A stretch of 64,000 nucleotides of DNA from Kaistella treverensis. Lineage in GTDB: Bacteria > Bacteroidota > Bacteroidia > Flavobacteriales > Weeksellaceae. The notes under the pieces are model-generated. The model ran no database searches, was not told the DNA's origin, and saw only the letters and a program-made list of their open reading frames with translations. The translations under genes were made by a program, and so were the position numbers. Shown in pieces: positions 7,874 to 16,116 of this stretch (position 1 is the stretch's first letter; each line of letters opens with the position of its first letter). The stretch spans positions 1-64,000 of the forward strand of contig NZ_FORQ01000004.1 in the NCBI RefSeq assembly GCF_900114045.1, in the 5' to 3' direction.

Positions 7874-8788
7874 TTATTCGCGTACAAGCGGCAAAGTGGA
7901 GCATCTTAAAAGTCCGCCCATTTTTGAAATTTCGCGATACGGGATTTCTTCAACCGTCATTCCCCATTCTTCGCGTAAATGCTTATTCATTCGCGTAAAT
8001 GCTTTGTCGGAAACCACAACTTCCGGCGAAATGGAAAAAATATTAGGGCACATTTCGAACATTTCTTCATCGGTGACGTGGAAGCAATTTTCTTCGCCGA
8101 AAATATCCAGAATCAGCATGTAGTCGCTTTCGTCCACAAAACCATCTTTATAGATAATGCATTTGTCTTTACCAACCGGATTAAAAGTGCAGTCCAGATG
8201 CAGAATTCCCTGGTAAGGTTCGCGGTCATTTTTTTTGAGTTCAAAATCGAGAATTCGTTTTTTCGGGAAATATTCCTTTAAAATTTCAATGGCGTATTCG
8301 TTTGTCCGCGCGGTTTTGAAATTGCGGTAATCCTGAGAGAAGCACGTTCCAATGAATAGGAAATCGTTCCAAACAATAACGTCACCGCCTTCAACATGCG
8401 CGGTGTCCGGCAAATTAATGATGTCGCGCCATTTTACTTTTTCAAAAATTTTTCGGTAAGCGTCCTGCTCATCAGCGCGGTCTGCAATTACGTTTGAAAT
8501 AATCATTTTATCATCAATCACAAAAGCAACGTCGCGCGCAAAAACCTGGTTGTAATCCGGGATTACTTCGGGTTGAAAAACCTGAACATTGTATTTTCTC
8601 AGCACTTTTTCAAACTCCGACATTTCGTCAATAATCTCTTTTTCTGAGGGATAAATTCCGTTCAGAATAGAATGATAAGATTTTGCATCGTAACTGTCAT
8701 CAATAATTGGGACGGCGCCCAAGGATTTGGGTTGCCCTAGAACAACAGATTTCAGCGTGCCGGTTTCATTCTTTATATTGAGTTTCAT
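7874..8788 (-). CDS. Dimethylargininase/arginine deiminase-family hydrolase
   Basis: This 304-residue pentein-fold enzyme carries FARDVAFVI, HVEGGDVIVW, GILHLDC (catalytic His region) and MGGLLRCSTLPL with the likely nucleophile Cys296. These are the four landmarks of DDAH, arginine deiminase and related amidinotransferases. It is close in design to flavobacterial proteins annotated as DDAH-family or arginine deiminase-related; the exact substrate (arginine, methylarginine, agmatine or other) cannot be read from sequence. Its stop lies one base from the cutC stop on the opposite strand. A good -7 element lies about 50 bases upstream. Confidence 0.8.
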   Translation of the reverse strand: MKLNIKNETGTLKSVVLGQPKSLGAVPIIDDSYDAKSYHSILNGIYPSEKEIIDEMSEFEKVLRKYNVQVFQPEVIPDYNQVFARDVAFVIDDKMIISNVIADRADEQDAYRKIFEKVKWRDIINLPDTAHVEGGDVIVWNDFLFIGTCFSQDYRNFKTARTNEYAIEILKEYFPKKRILDFELKKNDREPYQGILHLDCTFNPVGKDKCIIYKDGFVDESDYMLILDIFGEENCFHVTDEEMFEMCPNIFSISPEVVVSDKAFTRMNKHLREEWGMTVEEIPYREISKMGGLLRCSTLPLVRE

Positions 8789-8837
8789 CGAAATAAATTT
8801 GGATTTTGGTAATAAATTTTTTCTGCCAAGATGGTCC

Positions 8838-8845
8838 CAAATATA
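8838..8845 (-). promoter_or_regulatory. Putative -7 element of the DDAH-like gene
   Basis: On the minus strand this reads TATATTTG, an exact TANNTTTG match, about 50 bases before the ATG at 8788. Confidence 0.5.
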
Positions 8846-9004
8846 CTAAGAATAGCGGCGTGGCACAAATGAGCTGAAAATATTTCAAAGCAGTTGTGAC
8901 GAGAACTTCGATAAACTCTTAAAGAACATTTAAAATCCCTCAATTCCTGTTAAATAATGGTTAAAGTTGAAACAAAGGATTTTTTCCATATACTCATTTA
9001 GCAT

Positions 9005-9012
9005 TAAATTTG
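9005..9012 (+). promoter_or_regulatory. Putative -7 element of the HtrA gene
   Basis: TAAATTTG lies 37 bases before the first ATG of the protease gene. No TTG is seen at the usual spacing upstream. Confidence 0.4.
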
Positions 9013-9048
9013 TTAACCTTACAGGGAAAATTACATTCAAACAATTAA

Positions 9049-10557
9049 ATGACAATGAAAAATACTTTTAAAAAACTGATTCCGTATGCTTTGGTTGGTG
9101 TAATGTCTGGTGCCACCACAGTTGGGGCACTTACTTACTTTAATGAAGCCAACGGGAATTCAGATTTCTCTTATTTTGCTCCGAAAAATTCCAATGCTCA
9201 ATATGCTGCTTTCAACATGACAGGCGTGGGCGATGATTTCGTAAAAGCTGCCAAAATGACAGTTCCGGCGGTGGTGAGCATTAAAAATTTCTCCGCTGCA
9301 AGAACCCGTGGAAGCGAGCAGGATTTATTCGACTTGTTTTTCGGTAATCCAAGATCGCAGCAGCAGCAAACTCCACCACCGAACATGCCTACAGGTATGG
9401 GTTCGGGAGTTATTATTTCCCCAGACGGATACATTATTTCAAACAACCACGTGATTGCGGGTGCTAATAAACTAGAAGTTGTACTTTCTAACAAGAAATC
9501 TTATGTCGCAACGTTGGTGGGAACTGATCCGACAACAGACATCGCGCTTTTGAAAATTGAAGAAAAAGGTTTGCCTTATTTAAATTTCGCAAATTCCGAT
9601 AATGTTGATGTTGGTCAGTGGGTGCTTGCAGTTGGAAACCCGATGGGATTAAATTCTACCGTTACGGCAGGTATTGTTTCTGCGAAAGGCAGAAGTATTG
9701 ATTTGCTGAGCCAAAATTCCAGAACACCAATTGAAAGTTTTATCCAAACGGATGCGGCCATTAATCCTGGAAACTCCGGTGGTGCATTGGTAAATCCGAA
9801 TGGTGAATTAATTGGAATTAACTCCGCTATTTCATCAAAAACAGGTTATTATGAAGGTTACGGATTTGCAGTGCCAGCGAATTTGGCCAGAAAAGTGGTA
9901 GAAGATATTAAGAAATTTGGTCTCGTACAGCGCGGATTTTTAGGTGTGCTTTCACTGGATTTATCAGACTCGCAGGCAGTTGCAGCTTATAACAGAGAGA
10001 AAAAAACCAATCTGAAAGAAGGTAACGGCGTTTACCTCATCGAAGTGGTAGAAAAAGGCGGTGCAGAACTGGCCGGATTAAGAAATGGTGATATTATTAC
10101 ACAGGTTGATAATACTCCGGTTTCAAGTTATTTCGATCTTTCTTACGCGGTAGGCAGCAAAAGACCTGGTGATAAAGTTCTCGTAACTTATATTAGAAAT
10201 GGTAAAACCAATACCGTAAACGTAACTTTGCGTGACCAGCAGGGTGGAACGGCGCTGCGAAGTAAAGCTGATTTATCTGTTACCGAAAAAATCGGTGCTG
10301 AGTTTGAACCTTTAAGCGAAAAATATAAAACTGCTTATGGTGTTGACAGCGGCGTCATTGCAAAAAATGTTCAAAGTGGAAGCGAAATCGCAAAAATAGG
10401 TATCGTTGATAACTACATCGTTATTGAAGTTAACGGAAAACCTGTGAATTCTCAAGAAGATATTGAAAAGCGACTTAAATCCTATAAAGGAAACGTACAG
10501 ATTAAGTTCTTGGACGAGTATGGCAGAATGGCCAGCGGAGGTTTTAAAATGCCTTAA
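9049..10557 (+). CDS. degP: HtrA/DegP-family periplasmic serine protease
   Basis: This 502-residue protease-chaperone has an N-terminal membrane or signal segment (about 10-30). Its trypsin-like domain has a complete triad: His134 in NNHVI, Asp164 in TTDIALLK and Ser243 in GNSGGAL. Two PDZ domains follow (about 295-400 and 410-500), the first with GFLGV...GVYLIEV. The Gln/Pro-rich stretch near residues 103-115 corresponds to the flexible LA loop. It should degrade or refold damaged envelope proteins. A second ATG (9055) two codons in is an equally possible start. A terminator follows at 10577-10607. Confidence 0.95.
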   Translation: MTMKNTFKKLIPYALVGVMSGATTVGALTYFNEANGNSDFSYFAPKNSNAQYAAFNMTGVGDDFVKAAKMTVPAVVSIKNFSAARTRGSEQDLFDLFFGNPRSQQQQTPPPNMPTGMGSGVIISPDGYIISNNHVIAGANKLEVVLSNKKSYVATLVGTDPTTDIALLKIEEKGLPYLNFANSDNVDVGQWVLAVGNPMGLNSTVTAGIVSAKGRSIDLLSQNSRTPIESFIQTDAAINPGNSGGALVNPNGELIGINSAISSKTGYYEGYGFAVPANLARKVVEDIKKFGLVQRGFLGVLSLDLSDSQAVAAYNREKKTNLKEGNGVYLIEVVEKGGAELAGLRNGDIITQVDNTPVSSYFDLSYAVGSKRPGDKVLVTYIRNGKTNTVNVTLRDQQGGTALRSKADLSVTEKIGAEFEPLSEKYKTAYGVDSGVIAKNVQSGSEIAKIGIVDNYIVIEVNGKPVNSQEDIEKRLKSYKGNVQIKFLDEYGRMASGGFKMP

Positions 10558-10576
10558 AGACCAATTTTATAAAACT

Positions 10577-10607
10577 AAAACGCAACAGTAAGATGTTGCG
10601 TTTTTTT
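10577..10607. terminator. Bidirectional terminator between HtrA and the membrane-protein gene
   Basis: AAAACGCAAC (10577-10586) pairs with GTTGCGTTTT (10595-10604) around 8 bases, with a T-run downstream. It overlaps the 3' end of the minus-strand gene. Confidence 0.85.
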
Positions 10608-11052
10608 ATTTAAGTTTTAGGTTCCTTTCGCGGCGTTTTTTCCGCTTATAAATAACCTCGGTGATTTTTCCACCAATCCAGGAAAAAGGAAAAAACGTAA
10701 GAAATATTAGAATTTTATAAAAAGTAGGGTGATACGGGAAAATAATAATATCCAGCATCGCCATAAATAACAGGATAAAACCGATTAAAATCGCATAAGC
10801 TACTTTCGCGTATTTTACGATAATTGCAGTAACCACGCCACCAACCGTTGCAGCAATCCCGGAAGATATCAGCAAAGCCACAAAAAAGTACGGTTTATGC
10901 TCCATTTTTTCCAGCAAAGATTTCCAGTGCTGAAAAGGCGCAAATTCGTCGTACGTGATCCACGCAGAATTCAGGCGGATGCCGATAGAGATTAATAATC
11001 CTGCAACAGCCAGCCCAGTGAGAACTGCAAATGTATTCCGAAGGAAATTCAT
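10606..11052 (-). CDS. Hypothetical four-helix membrane protein
   Basis: This 148-residue protein has four hydrophobic segments (about 5-26, 54-80, 84-105 and 113-132) and a strongly basic C-terminal tail (KRKKRRERNLK) that is likely cytoplasmic. I do not recognise a family. The ATG follows the ridA stop codon with no gap, so the two are almost certainly translationally coupled in an lptD-ridA operon. This hints at an envelope role, but no function can be assigned. Confidence 0.75.
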   Translation of the reverse strand: MNFLRNTFAVLTGLAVAGLLISIGIRLNSAWITYDEFAPFQHWKSLLEKMEHKPYFFVALLISSGIAATVGGVVTAIIVKYAKVAYAILIGFILLFMAMLDIIIFPYHPTFYKILIFLTFFPFSWIGGKITEVIYKRKKRRERNLKLK

Positions 11053-11433
11053 TTAAAATTGATGTGCGATCATCGAAATTTCAATTTCTACATTTCTCGG
11101 AAGGCAGGAAACCTGAACTGTTTCGCGCGCCGGGTAATTGTCAGCATCAAGGTATGAAGCGTAAATTTCATTCATTGCTGCAAAATCATCCATATTTTTC
11201 AAAAAAATCGTAGATTTTACTACGTTTTTAAAGCTAAGCCCGGCTTCGGTTAAAATGAATTCCAGATTTTTCATCACCTGATGTGTCGCCTTTTCTATTC
11301 CTTCTTCAATCTTTCCAGATTCGTTATTAAAGGGTATTTGCCCCGAAATATATAGGATTCCGTTTATTAAATTGGCTTGAGAATAAGGCCCGATTGCCGC
11401 CGGCGCTTTATCAGTTGATATAATTGTTTTCAT
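11053..11433 (-). CDS. ridA: RidA family enamine/imine deaminase
   Basis: This 126-residue protein matches the YjgF/YER057c/UK114 (RidA) family over its full length. It has IGPYSQA near the start, LYISGQIPF, and the late motif PARETVQVSCLPRNVEIEI, in which Arg and Glu bind and hydrolyse the reactive 2-aminoacrylate enamine. RidA proteins protect PLP enzymes in the cytoplasm. It lies 50 bases downstream of lptD on the same strand and abuts the following membrane-protein gene. Confidence 0.93.
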   Translation of the reverse strand: MKTIISTDKAPAAIGPYSQANLINGILYISGQIPFNNESGKIEEGIEKATHQVMKNLEFILTEAGLSFKNVVKSTIFLKNMDDFAAMNEIYASYLDADNYPARETVQVSCLPRNVEIEISMIAHQF

Positions 11434-11483
11434 TTTTCTTTAGGCTTTTGGCAAATATAAAACTTATGTTTTATTAAATAAAA

Positions 11484-14069
11484 TTAAAAAGGAGCGTTTG
11501 GTTGTGTAAAGCTGCGGTCTTTGTATTTCAGCGCATCACGTAGAATATTGGCTTTAATGCCGATAAAGAAATCATACACTTTGTACTGTCCGTAAGGAAT
11601 CCAATTGAAGTTGATGGTGAAACTCCGCTGATCACGTGAAAAACCAATTTGTGTATTCGCAATTTCTTTGGTGATGATGTCGTAATACAGATTTCCCGTA
11701 ATATTCCAATAAGGAGTTAAACGGATGCTTCCATCTAAACCAAGCGACGCCACGTTATTCCCGAAACGGGTTAAACTTCTGGTATAACCGTATTGCGCAT
11801 TGATATTCAGTGACCACGGCTGCAGAAACCGCGCATAGTTGTCCTCATCAAAATAGTAGCTTTCATTACGGATTTCTCCCTTCTTTTTGTACTTTTTTGC
11901 GGGATCTTCACGTTCACCAAAAATCGCTTCACTCAGCGGATAAGAAAGCTGCGCATTGAAACCCTGAATGCTGAAATGTCCGAATCTTTCCGTACGGAGG
12001 CCGGTATCCTCACCGGGAGCAAATACAATCTGATAAGGTTCCAGGGTTAGACTCGTGTTCAGGTTTAGCTTTTCAAACAAAGTAGTTTGCCCGTTGAAAC
12101 TGAAAATTGACCATTTATATTTTGGTGCAGCAAAATTATAGCTGGTGTTGAAAGTTAAGCTTTCAAATATTTTTAATTTTTTAACGCCTGTAGAGTCCTT
12201 TTTTGACTTTATTTTCATCTCCAGATTATTGTTGATGGAAAAGTTCAGGGCTTGCACAAGTCCGGAGTTTGGTGAACCTACAATTCCGCGGTCGAAAATC
12301 GAATAGGGCGTCATTTCGCCTCTGTCGCTGAAATAATTTTTATAATATCCAAAAGACGGCGCAGAAAAATCCGGTGAATAACTGAAGCTGATCTGCGGCG
12401 TCATCATGTGACGGATTGCCTGGATTTTTGCATCTTTTTTAAAGTTCAGCATTCCGTATAAAACCGTCTGCAAACTCGCGCTGGTGGAAAATGAAGAATA
12501 ACCTGCGATTTTATTATTTAAAACATCAACCACTTTATTACTGAGCGGATTGTAACTTCGGGTTAAAGTTTTGGTCGTTAAAGCATTATCAATATTCGCC
12601 GACACGGAAAAGGTGAAATACTTTGCAAGCGTGGTATTGGTTCCTAAGGAGATATTGTTTTTAAGTCCGGTCTGCATTTTATCCCACATCGCTTTGGTGA
12701 AAAGTTCGCCTTCATCGGTCTGCACGTAGTTATTTAAATTTAATCCTGTATTTACCGTAATATTTTCCAAAAGTCCTTGGCGGATTCCGTTTTTAGGTTT
12801 GAAAAGATAAAACTGGTTAATCGCTACATTCAAAACCGGTAATTTCAGGTCAGCTAAGCCGGTAGAAAAGTTTTGGGAGTAAGAGGAAGTTCCAGTAATT
12901 GTAACCGGCAGCGTCAAAAATCTTTTAACAATGCTTATTGATGAATTCTGCTGCGCGTTGAGGTTATTCTGGTTAAATGCGTAATTATTATTTACGGTAT
13001 TGTTGTAAAATTTACTGCTTACAACATCCACCGACGCGGAAAATGTAAGGAAAGGATTTGCCTTAGAATCCTGCTGATGCCGCCAGGCAATTCGGTAGGT
13101 TCCGGTTTTCGAATAATCGCTTAAACCTTTAATTCCACGCACCGTAGTGCCAATGTCTGCAGAAAAATTACCGGTATATTTATAGTTTTTTTTGTAATTA
13201 ACTTCAGGCCGCAGATTCCAGCTTCCTTTGGTATAAATGTCTGCCAGAATTTTCACATCGAAATGTTCACCAATCGGCTGATAATATCCGAGGGAATTCA
13301 GATAAAAACCAACGTCTTCGCGCTCGCCAAAACTTGGAATTAAAATTCCGGCGCTTCTTTTATCCGAAAAAGGCAAAATAGCAAACGGCATAATAAGCGG
13401 CGTTGGAACCTGCTCTATATAAAGCTGAATTGGCCCCGTAATTACCTGCGATTTTTTTTCGCCTTTAATCAGCTTAATATTTGGTGCCAACAGATAATAA
13501 TCGGCGATGGTATCTTTTTTCTTGATGAAATATTCGTCGGTTGTATATTTCCCGCGGCGCATAAAAAAAACCGAATCGTTATACTTTTTGGTTTTTTCAG
13601 CAACTATTACCCCTTCACTTTCTTCGGTTCTGGCATTGAAAGCAATTGCCTGACGCGTTTTAATATTATAGGTAAATTCGTCGTATTCGTAGGTTTTTCC
13701 ACCCTGAACGGCAATAGCAGGTTTGGTGATTTTTCCCAAAGAATCAATCTCACCACGCGCGAAAACGAGTGATTTGTTCCAGTCAATTGAAATATAGTCA
13801 GCGGAAATGCTTAAATCCTGATAATTTACCTGCGCATTTTTGTTCAGGTAAGTCATCTTTTTCGGGATGTCGTTTCGTATTCGGTCCGCCTTGGTTTTCA
13901 CCACGGCTTCCAGTTGCTCTTTGGGCAAAACAATGGTGTCCTGCCTGGCAATGGTATCATTAACTATCTTATTTCCAGCCAAATTTTGAGCCCCAAGATG
14001 TGCTAAAAAATTGTTAAAAATTAGGATAATTAAAATTAGTGGTATATTTTTGAAGCCAGTTTTGACCAA
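11484..14069 (-). CDS. lptD: LptD-like LPS assembly outer membrane protein
   Basis: This 861-residue protein has a signal peptide (about 1-28), an OstA-like periplasmic domain (about 70-250, with YISIDWNKSLVFARGEID), then the LptD segment PTPLIMPFAILPFSDKRSAG followed by a long beta-barrel. It is expected to insert lipopolysaccharide into the outer leaflet. It is divergent from a cell wall amidase gene, a common arrangement in Flavobacteriia. The start is TTG at 14067-14069: the upstream frame is closed by TGA and the next Met (about residue 72) would remove the signal peptide. Its promoter lies at 14092-14099. Confidence 0.9.
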   Translation of the reverse strand: MVKTGFKNIPLILIILIFNNFLAHLGAQNLAGNKIVNDTIARQDTIVLPKEQLEAVVKTKADRIRNDIPKKMTYLNKNAQVNYQDLSISADYISIDWNKSLVFARGEIDSLGKITKPAIAVQGGKTYEYDEFTYNIKTRQAIAFNARTEESEGVIVAEKTKKYNDSVFFMRRGKYTTDEYFIKKKDTIADYYLLAPNIKLIKGEKKSQVITGPIQLYIEQVPTPLIMPFAILPFSDKRSAGILIPSFGEREDVGFYLNSLGYYQPIGEHFDVKILADIYTKGSWNLRPEVNYKKNYKYTGNFSADIGTTVRGIKGLSDYSKTGTYRIAWRHQQDSKANPFLTFSASVDVVSSKFYNNTVNNNYAFNQNNLNAQQNSSISIVKRFLTLPVTITGTSSYSQNFSTGLADLKLPVLNVAINQFYLFKPKNGIRQGLLENITVNTGLNLNNYVQTDEGELFTKAMWDKMQTGLKNNISLGTNTTLAKYFTFSVSANIDNALTTKTLTRSYNPLSNKVVDVLNNKIAGYSSFSTSASLQTVLYGMLNFKKDAKIQAIRHMMTPQISFSYSPDFSAPSFGYYKNYFSDRGEMTPYSIFDRGIVGSPNSGLVQALNFSINNNLEMKIKSKKDSTGVKKLKIFESLTFNTSYNFAAPKYKWSIFSFNGQTTLFEKLNLNTSLTLEPYQIVFAPGEDTGLRTERFGHFSIQGFNAQLSYPLSEAIFGEREDPAKKYKKKGEIRNESYYFDEDNYARFLQPWSLNINAQYGYTRSLTRFGNNVASLGLDGSIRLTPYWNITGNLYYDIITKEIANTQIGFSRDQRSFTINFNWIPYGQYKVYDFFIGIKANILRDALKYKDRSFTQPNAPF

Positions 14070-14091
14070 AGTGCTTGATATAAGTTGGCGT

Positions 14092-14099
14092 CAAAATTA
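14092..14099 (-). promoter_or_regulatory. Putative -7 element of lptD
   Basis: On the minus strand this reads TAATTTTG (TANNTTTG match), 22 bases before the TTG start. It lies in the 52-base gap shared with the divergent amidase. Confidence 0.45.
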
Positions 14100-14121
14100 A
14101 TATAATTTTTAAAATTTACAG

Positions 14122-15411
14122 ATGATTACGTATAGTTTTTCGTTTAAAAAATATTTCCCCTTATTTTTCTGTTTTTTCTTTTTTCTCCCTCAAGCCCAAA
14201 AAAAATTCACCCTCGTACTAGACGCCGGACACGGCGGAAGCGATCACGGCGCAAACCGCTATTATAGCGAAACGGGAACCCTTCGTGAAAAAGATGTGAC
14301 CTTAGCGGTCGTGCTGAAATTAGGCAGAATGCTTGAAAAAAATAAAGATTTTAAAATAATTTACACCCGAAAAATTGATGAATATCCGTCATTGACGGCG
14401 CGCACAACGCTTGCAAACCGCAGCAAAGCAGATTTATTCCTTTCAGTTCACTGTAATGCAAACGAAAGAACTTCGCCGTACGGAACCGAAACTTTTGTGC
14501 AGGGCCCGGACCAGAACAAAACCAACCTGGAAGTTGCAAAAGCGGAAAACGACGTAATTTATCTCGACGAAAAAGACCGAGAAACCTTCGCTTCTTACGA
14601 CCCAAAATCCATGGAATCGCTGATTGCGCTAAAAATTCAGCAAAGTAAATATCTCGAAAGCAGTTTGCTTATTGGGAGTTTCATAGAAAATAATTTTGAA
14701 AAGAAAGACAAACGTTTGTCCCGTGGTGTAAAACAGCAAAATTTGCACGTTTTAAGGCTGAATGCGATGCCTTCGGTACTTATAGAAACCGGGTTCATCA
14801 GTAATCATGACGAAGCGATGTATTTAGCTTCAGATAGAGGTCAGGAAGAAATTGCCGAAAGTATTTACGATGCGATCATCAGTTATAAAAAAGCAATAGA
14901 CAGAAACGGCGGCGGTTATAATGAACCGAAAATTGTAGAAAAACCTGCCGAAAAGCCGTTAAAAAATGATTTCCGGATTTTGCTGATGTCATCACCGATG
15001 AAATATAACAGCGGAGATCCTGCGCTGAAAGGTTTGAATTACGTTCTTCCAATCAAAGAAAACAACCTGTACAAATATTATTACAGCGTCACCAATCTCG
15101 CTTCGGTACGCGATAATAACCTGGAAACAGCGAAAGATGCCGGCTTCAAAAACGCGACTTCCATTTCATTTGTTCCGAACCAGCGGCTGGGAATTGGCTC
15201 TTATACGCTGGAAGTGGCTGTAAGCAACCAAAAGCTCAGCGCAAATTCTTACCTGCTAAATACATTGAAAAATGTAACCCGCGTTAAGGAAAACGGTAAG
15301 TTTTATTATACCTACGGGAAATTCGCAACTTTGGAAGAAGCGGTGAAAACGCAGAAAGAACTGGAGGAAAAGGGAGTTAAAAATACCACGATCCAAAAAC
15401 TTTCCAAATAA
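14122..15411 (+). CDS. N-acetylmuramoyl-L-alanine amidase (Amidase_3)
   Basis: This 429-residue protein has a very aromatic signal segment (about 6-25). The zinc amidase domain (about 29-250) has VLDAGHGG (first His ligand), REKDV (Glu ligand region), SVHCNAN (second His ligand) and LIETGFISN (catalytic Glu). The C-terminal 130 residues end in a repeat-like region with a YGKFATLEEAVKTQKEL segment that resembles a SPOR domain half. It should cleave the amide bond between peptide stem and glycan during cell separation or turnover. Confidence 0.92.
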   Translation: MITYSFSFKKYFPLFFCFFFFLPQAQKKFTLVLDAGHGGSDHGANRYYSETGTLREKDVTLAVVLKLGRMLEKNKDFKIIYTRKIDEYPSLTARTTLANRSKADLFLSVHCNANERTSPYGTETFVQGPDQNKTNLEVAKAENDVIYLDEKDRETFASYDPKSMESLIALKIQQSKYLESSLLIGSFIENNFEKKDKRLSRGVKQQNLHVLRLNAMPSVLIETGFISNHDEAMYLASDRGQEEIAESIYDAIISYKKAIDRNGGGYNEPKIVEKPAEKPLKNDFRILLMSSPMKYNSGDPALKGLNYVLPIKENNLYKYYYSVTNLASVRDNNLETAKDAGFKNATSISFVPNQRLGIGSYTLEVAVSNQKLSANSYLLNTLKNVTRVKENGKFYYTYGKFATLEEAVKTQKELEEKGVKNTTIQKLSK

Positions 15412-15424
15412 AGCCGAAAGAGTG

Positions 15425-15455
15425 TTGCAGGTTTAAAACATAATTAATATTTTTG
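15425..15455 (+). promoter_or_regulatory. Promoter of the first tRNA-Glu gene
   Basis: TTG at 15425-15427, a 20-base spacer and TATTTTTG at 15448-15455 form a full Bacteroidota promoter ending 17 bases before the tRNA. Confidence 0.75.
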
Positions 15456-15471
15456 CAGTCCTCAAAGCAAA

Positions 15472-15543
15472 GGCCTATTCGTCTAGTGGTAAGGACTCAA
15501 GATTTTCAGTCTTGCGACAGGGGTTCGATTCCCCTATAGGCTA
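15472..15543 (+). tRNA. trnE: tRNA-Glu (anticodon TTC)
   Basis: This 72-base cloverleaf has acceptor GGCCTAT/ATAGGCT, D-arm with GTCTAGTGGTAAGGAC, anticodon stem CAAGA/TCTTG with loop TTTTCAG (anticodon 15505-15507) and T-arm AGGGG-TTCGATT-CCCCT. The discriminator is A. The 3' CCA is not encoded. Confidence 0.97.
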
Positions 15544-15579
15544 CAAAACTGAAATTTTGAAAAGTTTGTAAATAATATT

Positions 15580-15608
15580 TTGTAATCAAAAAAGATTTTA
15601 TATCTTTG
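15580..15608 (+). promoter_or_regulatory. Promoter of rpsT
   Basis: TTG at 15580-15582, an 18-base spacer and TATCTTTG at 15601-15608 lie 21 bases before the rpsT ATG. Confidence 0.65.
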
Positions 15609-15629
15609 CACCCAAGTTTTTAGAAAGAT

Positions 15630-15884
15630 ATGGCAAATCATAAATCAGCTCTGAAAAGAATCAGACAAAGCGAAAAGAAAAGATTAAGAAACAGATACTA
15701 TCACAAGACTGCTAGAACAGCTTTGAAAGTATTCAGAAATGAAGAAGATAAAGCTGCTGCTGCATTACAGTTGCCATCAGTAATTTCTTTGTTGGATAAA
15801 TTGGTTAAGAAAAACATCATCCACAAGAACAAAGCTGCCAACTTGAAAAGCAAATTGACAAAGCACGTTAATAATTTAGCGTAA
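15630..15884 (+). CDS. rpsT: 30S ribosomal protein S20
   Basis: This 84-residue basic protein begins MANHKSALKRIRQSEKKRLRNR, the S20 signature. It binds 16S rRNA early in 30S assembly. The length fits the family. It lies between two tRNA-Glu genes with 86 bases before and 19 bases after, so the second tRNA is probably processed from the rpsT transcript. Confidence 0.97.
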   Translation: MANHKSALKRIRQSEKKRLRNRYYHKTARTALKVFRNEEDKAAAALQLPSVISLLDKLVKKNIIHKNKAANLKSKLTKHVNNLA

Positions 15885-15903
15885 ACAATACACAAGACGC
15901 ACT

Positions 15904-15975
15904 GGCCCGTTCGTCTATCGGTTAGGACCTCAGGTTTTCATCCTGGTAAGAGGGGTTCGACTCCCCTACGGGCTA
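15904..15975 (+). tRNA. trnE: tRNA-Glu (anticodon TTC), second copy
   Basis: This 72-base cloverleaf has acceptor GGCCCGT/ACGGGCT, anticodon loop TTTTCAT (anticodon 15937-15939), T-arm AGGGG-TTCGACT-CCCCT and discriminator A. It has the same anticodon as the first copy but differs in the acceptor and anticodon stems and in the loop base after the anticodon (AT against AG). No CCA is encoded. Confidence 0.96.
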
Positions 15976-15978
15976 CTT

Positions 15979-16012
15979 AAACTTCCGAAATTAATTTTTC
16001 GGAAGTTTTTTT
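15979..16012 (+). terminator. Terminator after the second tRNA-Glu
   Basis: AACTTCCGAAA (15980-15990) pairs with TTTCGGAAGTT (15998-16008), followed by T6. It ends the rpsT-tRNA transcript. Confidence 0.88.
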
Positions 16013-16073
16013 GTGTGCTATAAAGCGTAGAGCTTAGAGCGTAGAGCCAGGAAAAAGTGCTAGTTCTTTGCTG

Positions 16074-16108
16074 GAAAAAATTCCGTGCTAAAAGGGCATT
16101 TTTTTTCG
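16074..16108 (+). repeat. AT30 element copy
   Basis: A6, TTCCGTGCTAAAAGGGCA, T8: close to the family consensus. Just before it (16023-16047) AGCGTAGAGC occurs twice in direct orientation. Confidence 0.55.
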
Positions 16109-16116
16109 TTTTTCAA

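Noticed and set aside
16023-16047. AGCGTAGAGC direct repeat as an attachment site next to tRNA-Glu
   Set aside because: It does not match the tRNA 3' end and there is no integrase or second distant copy seen in the window.
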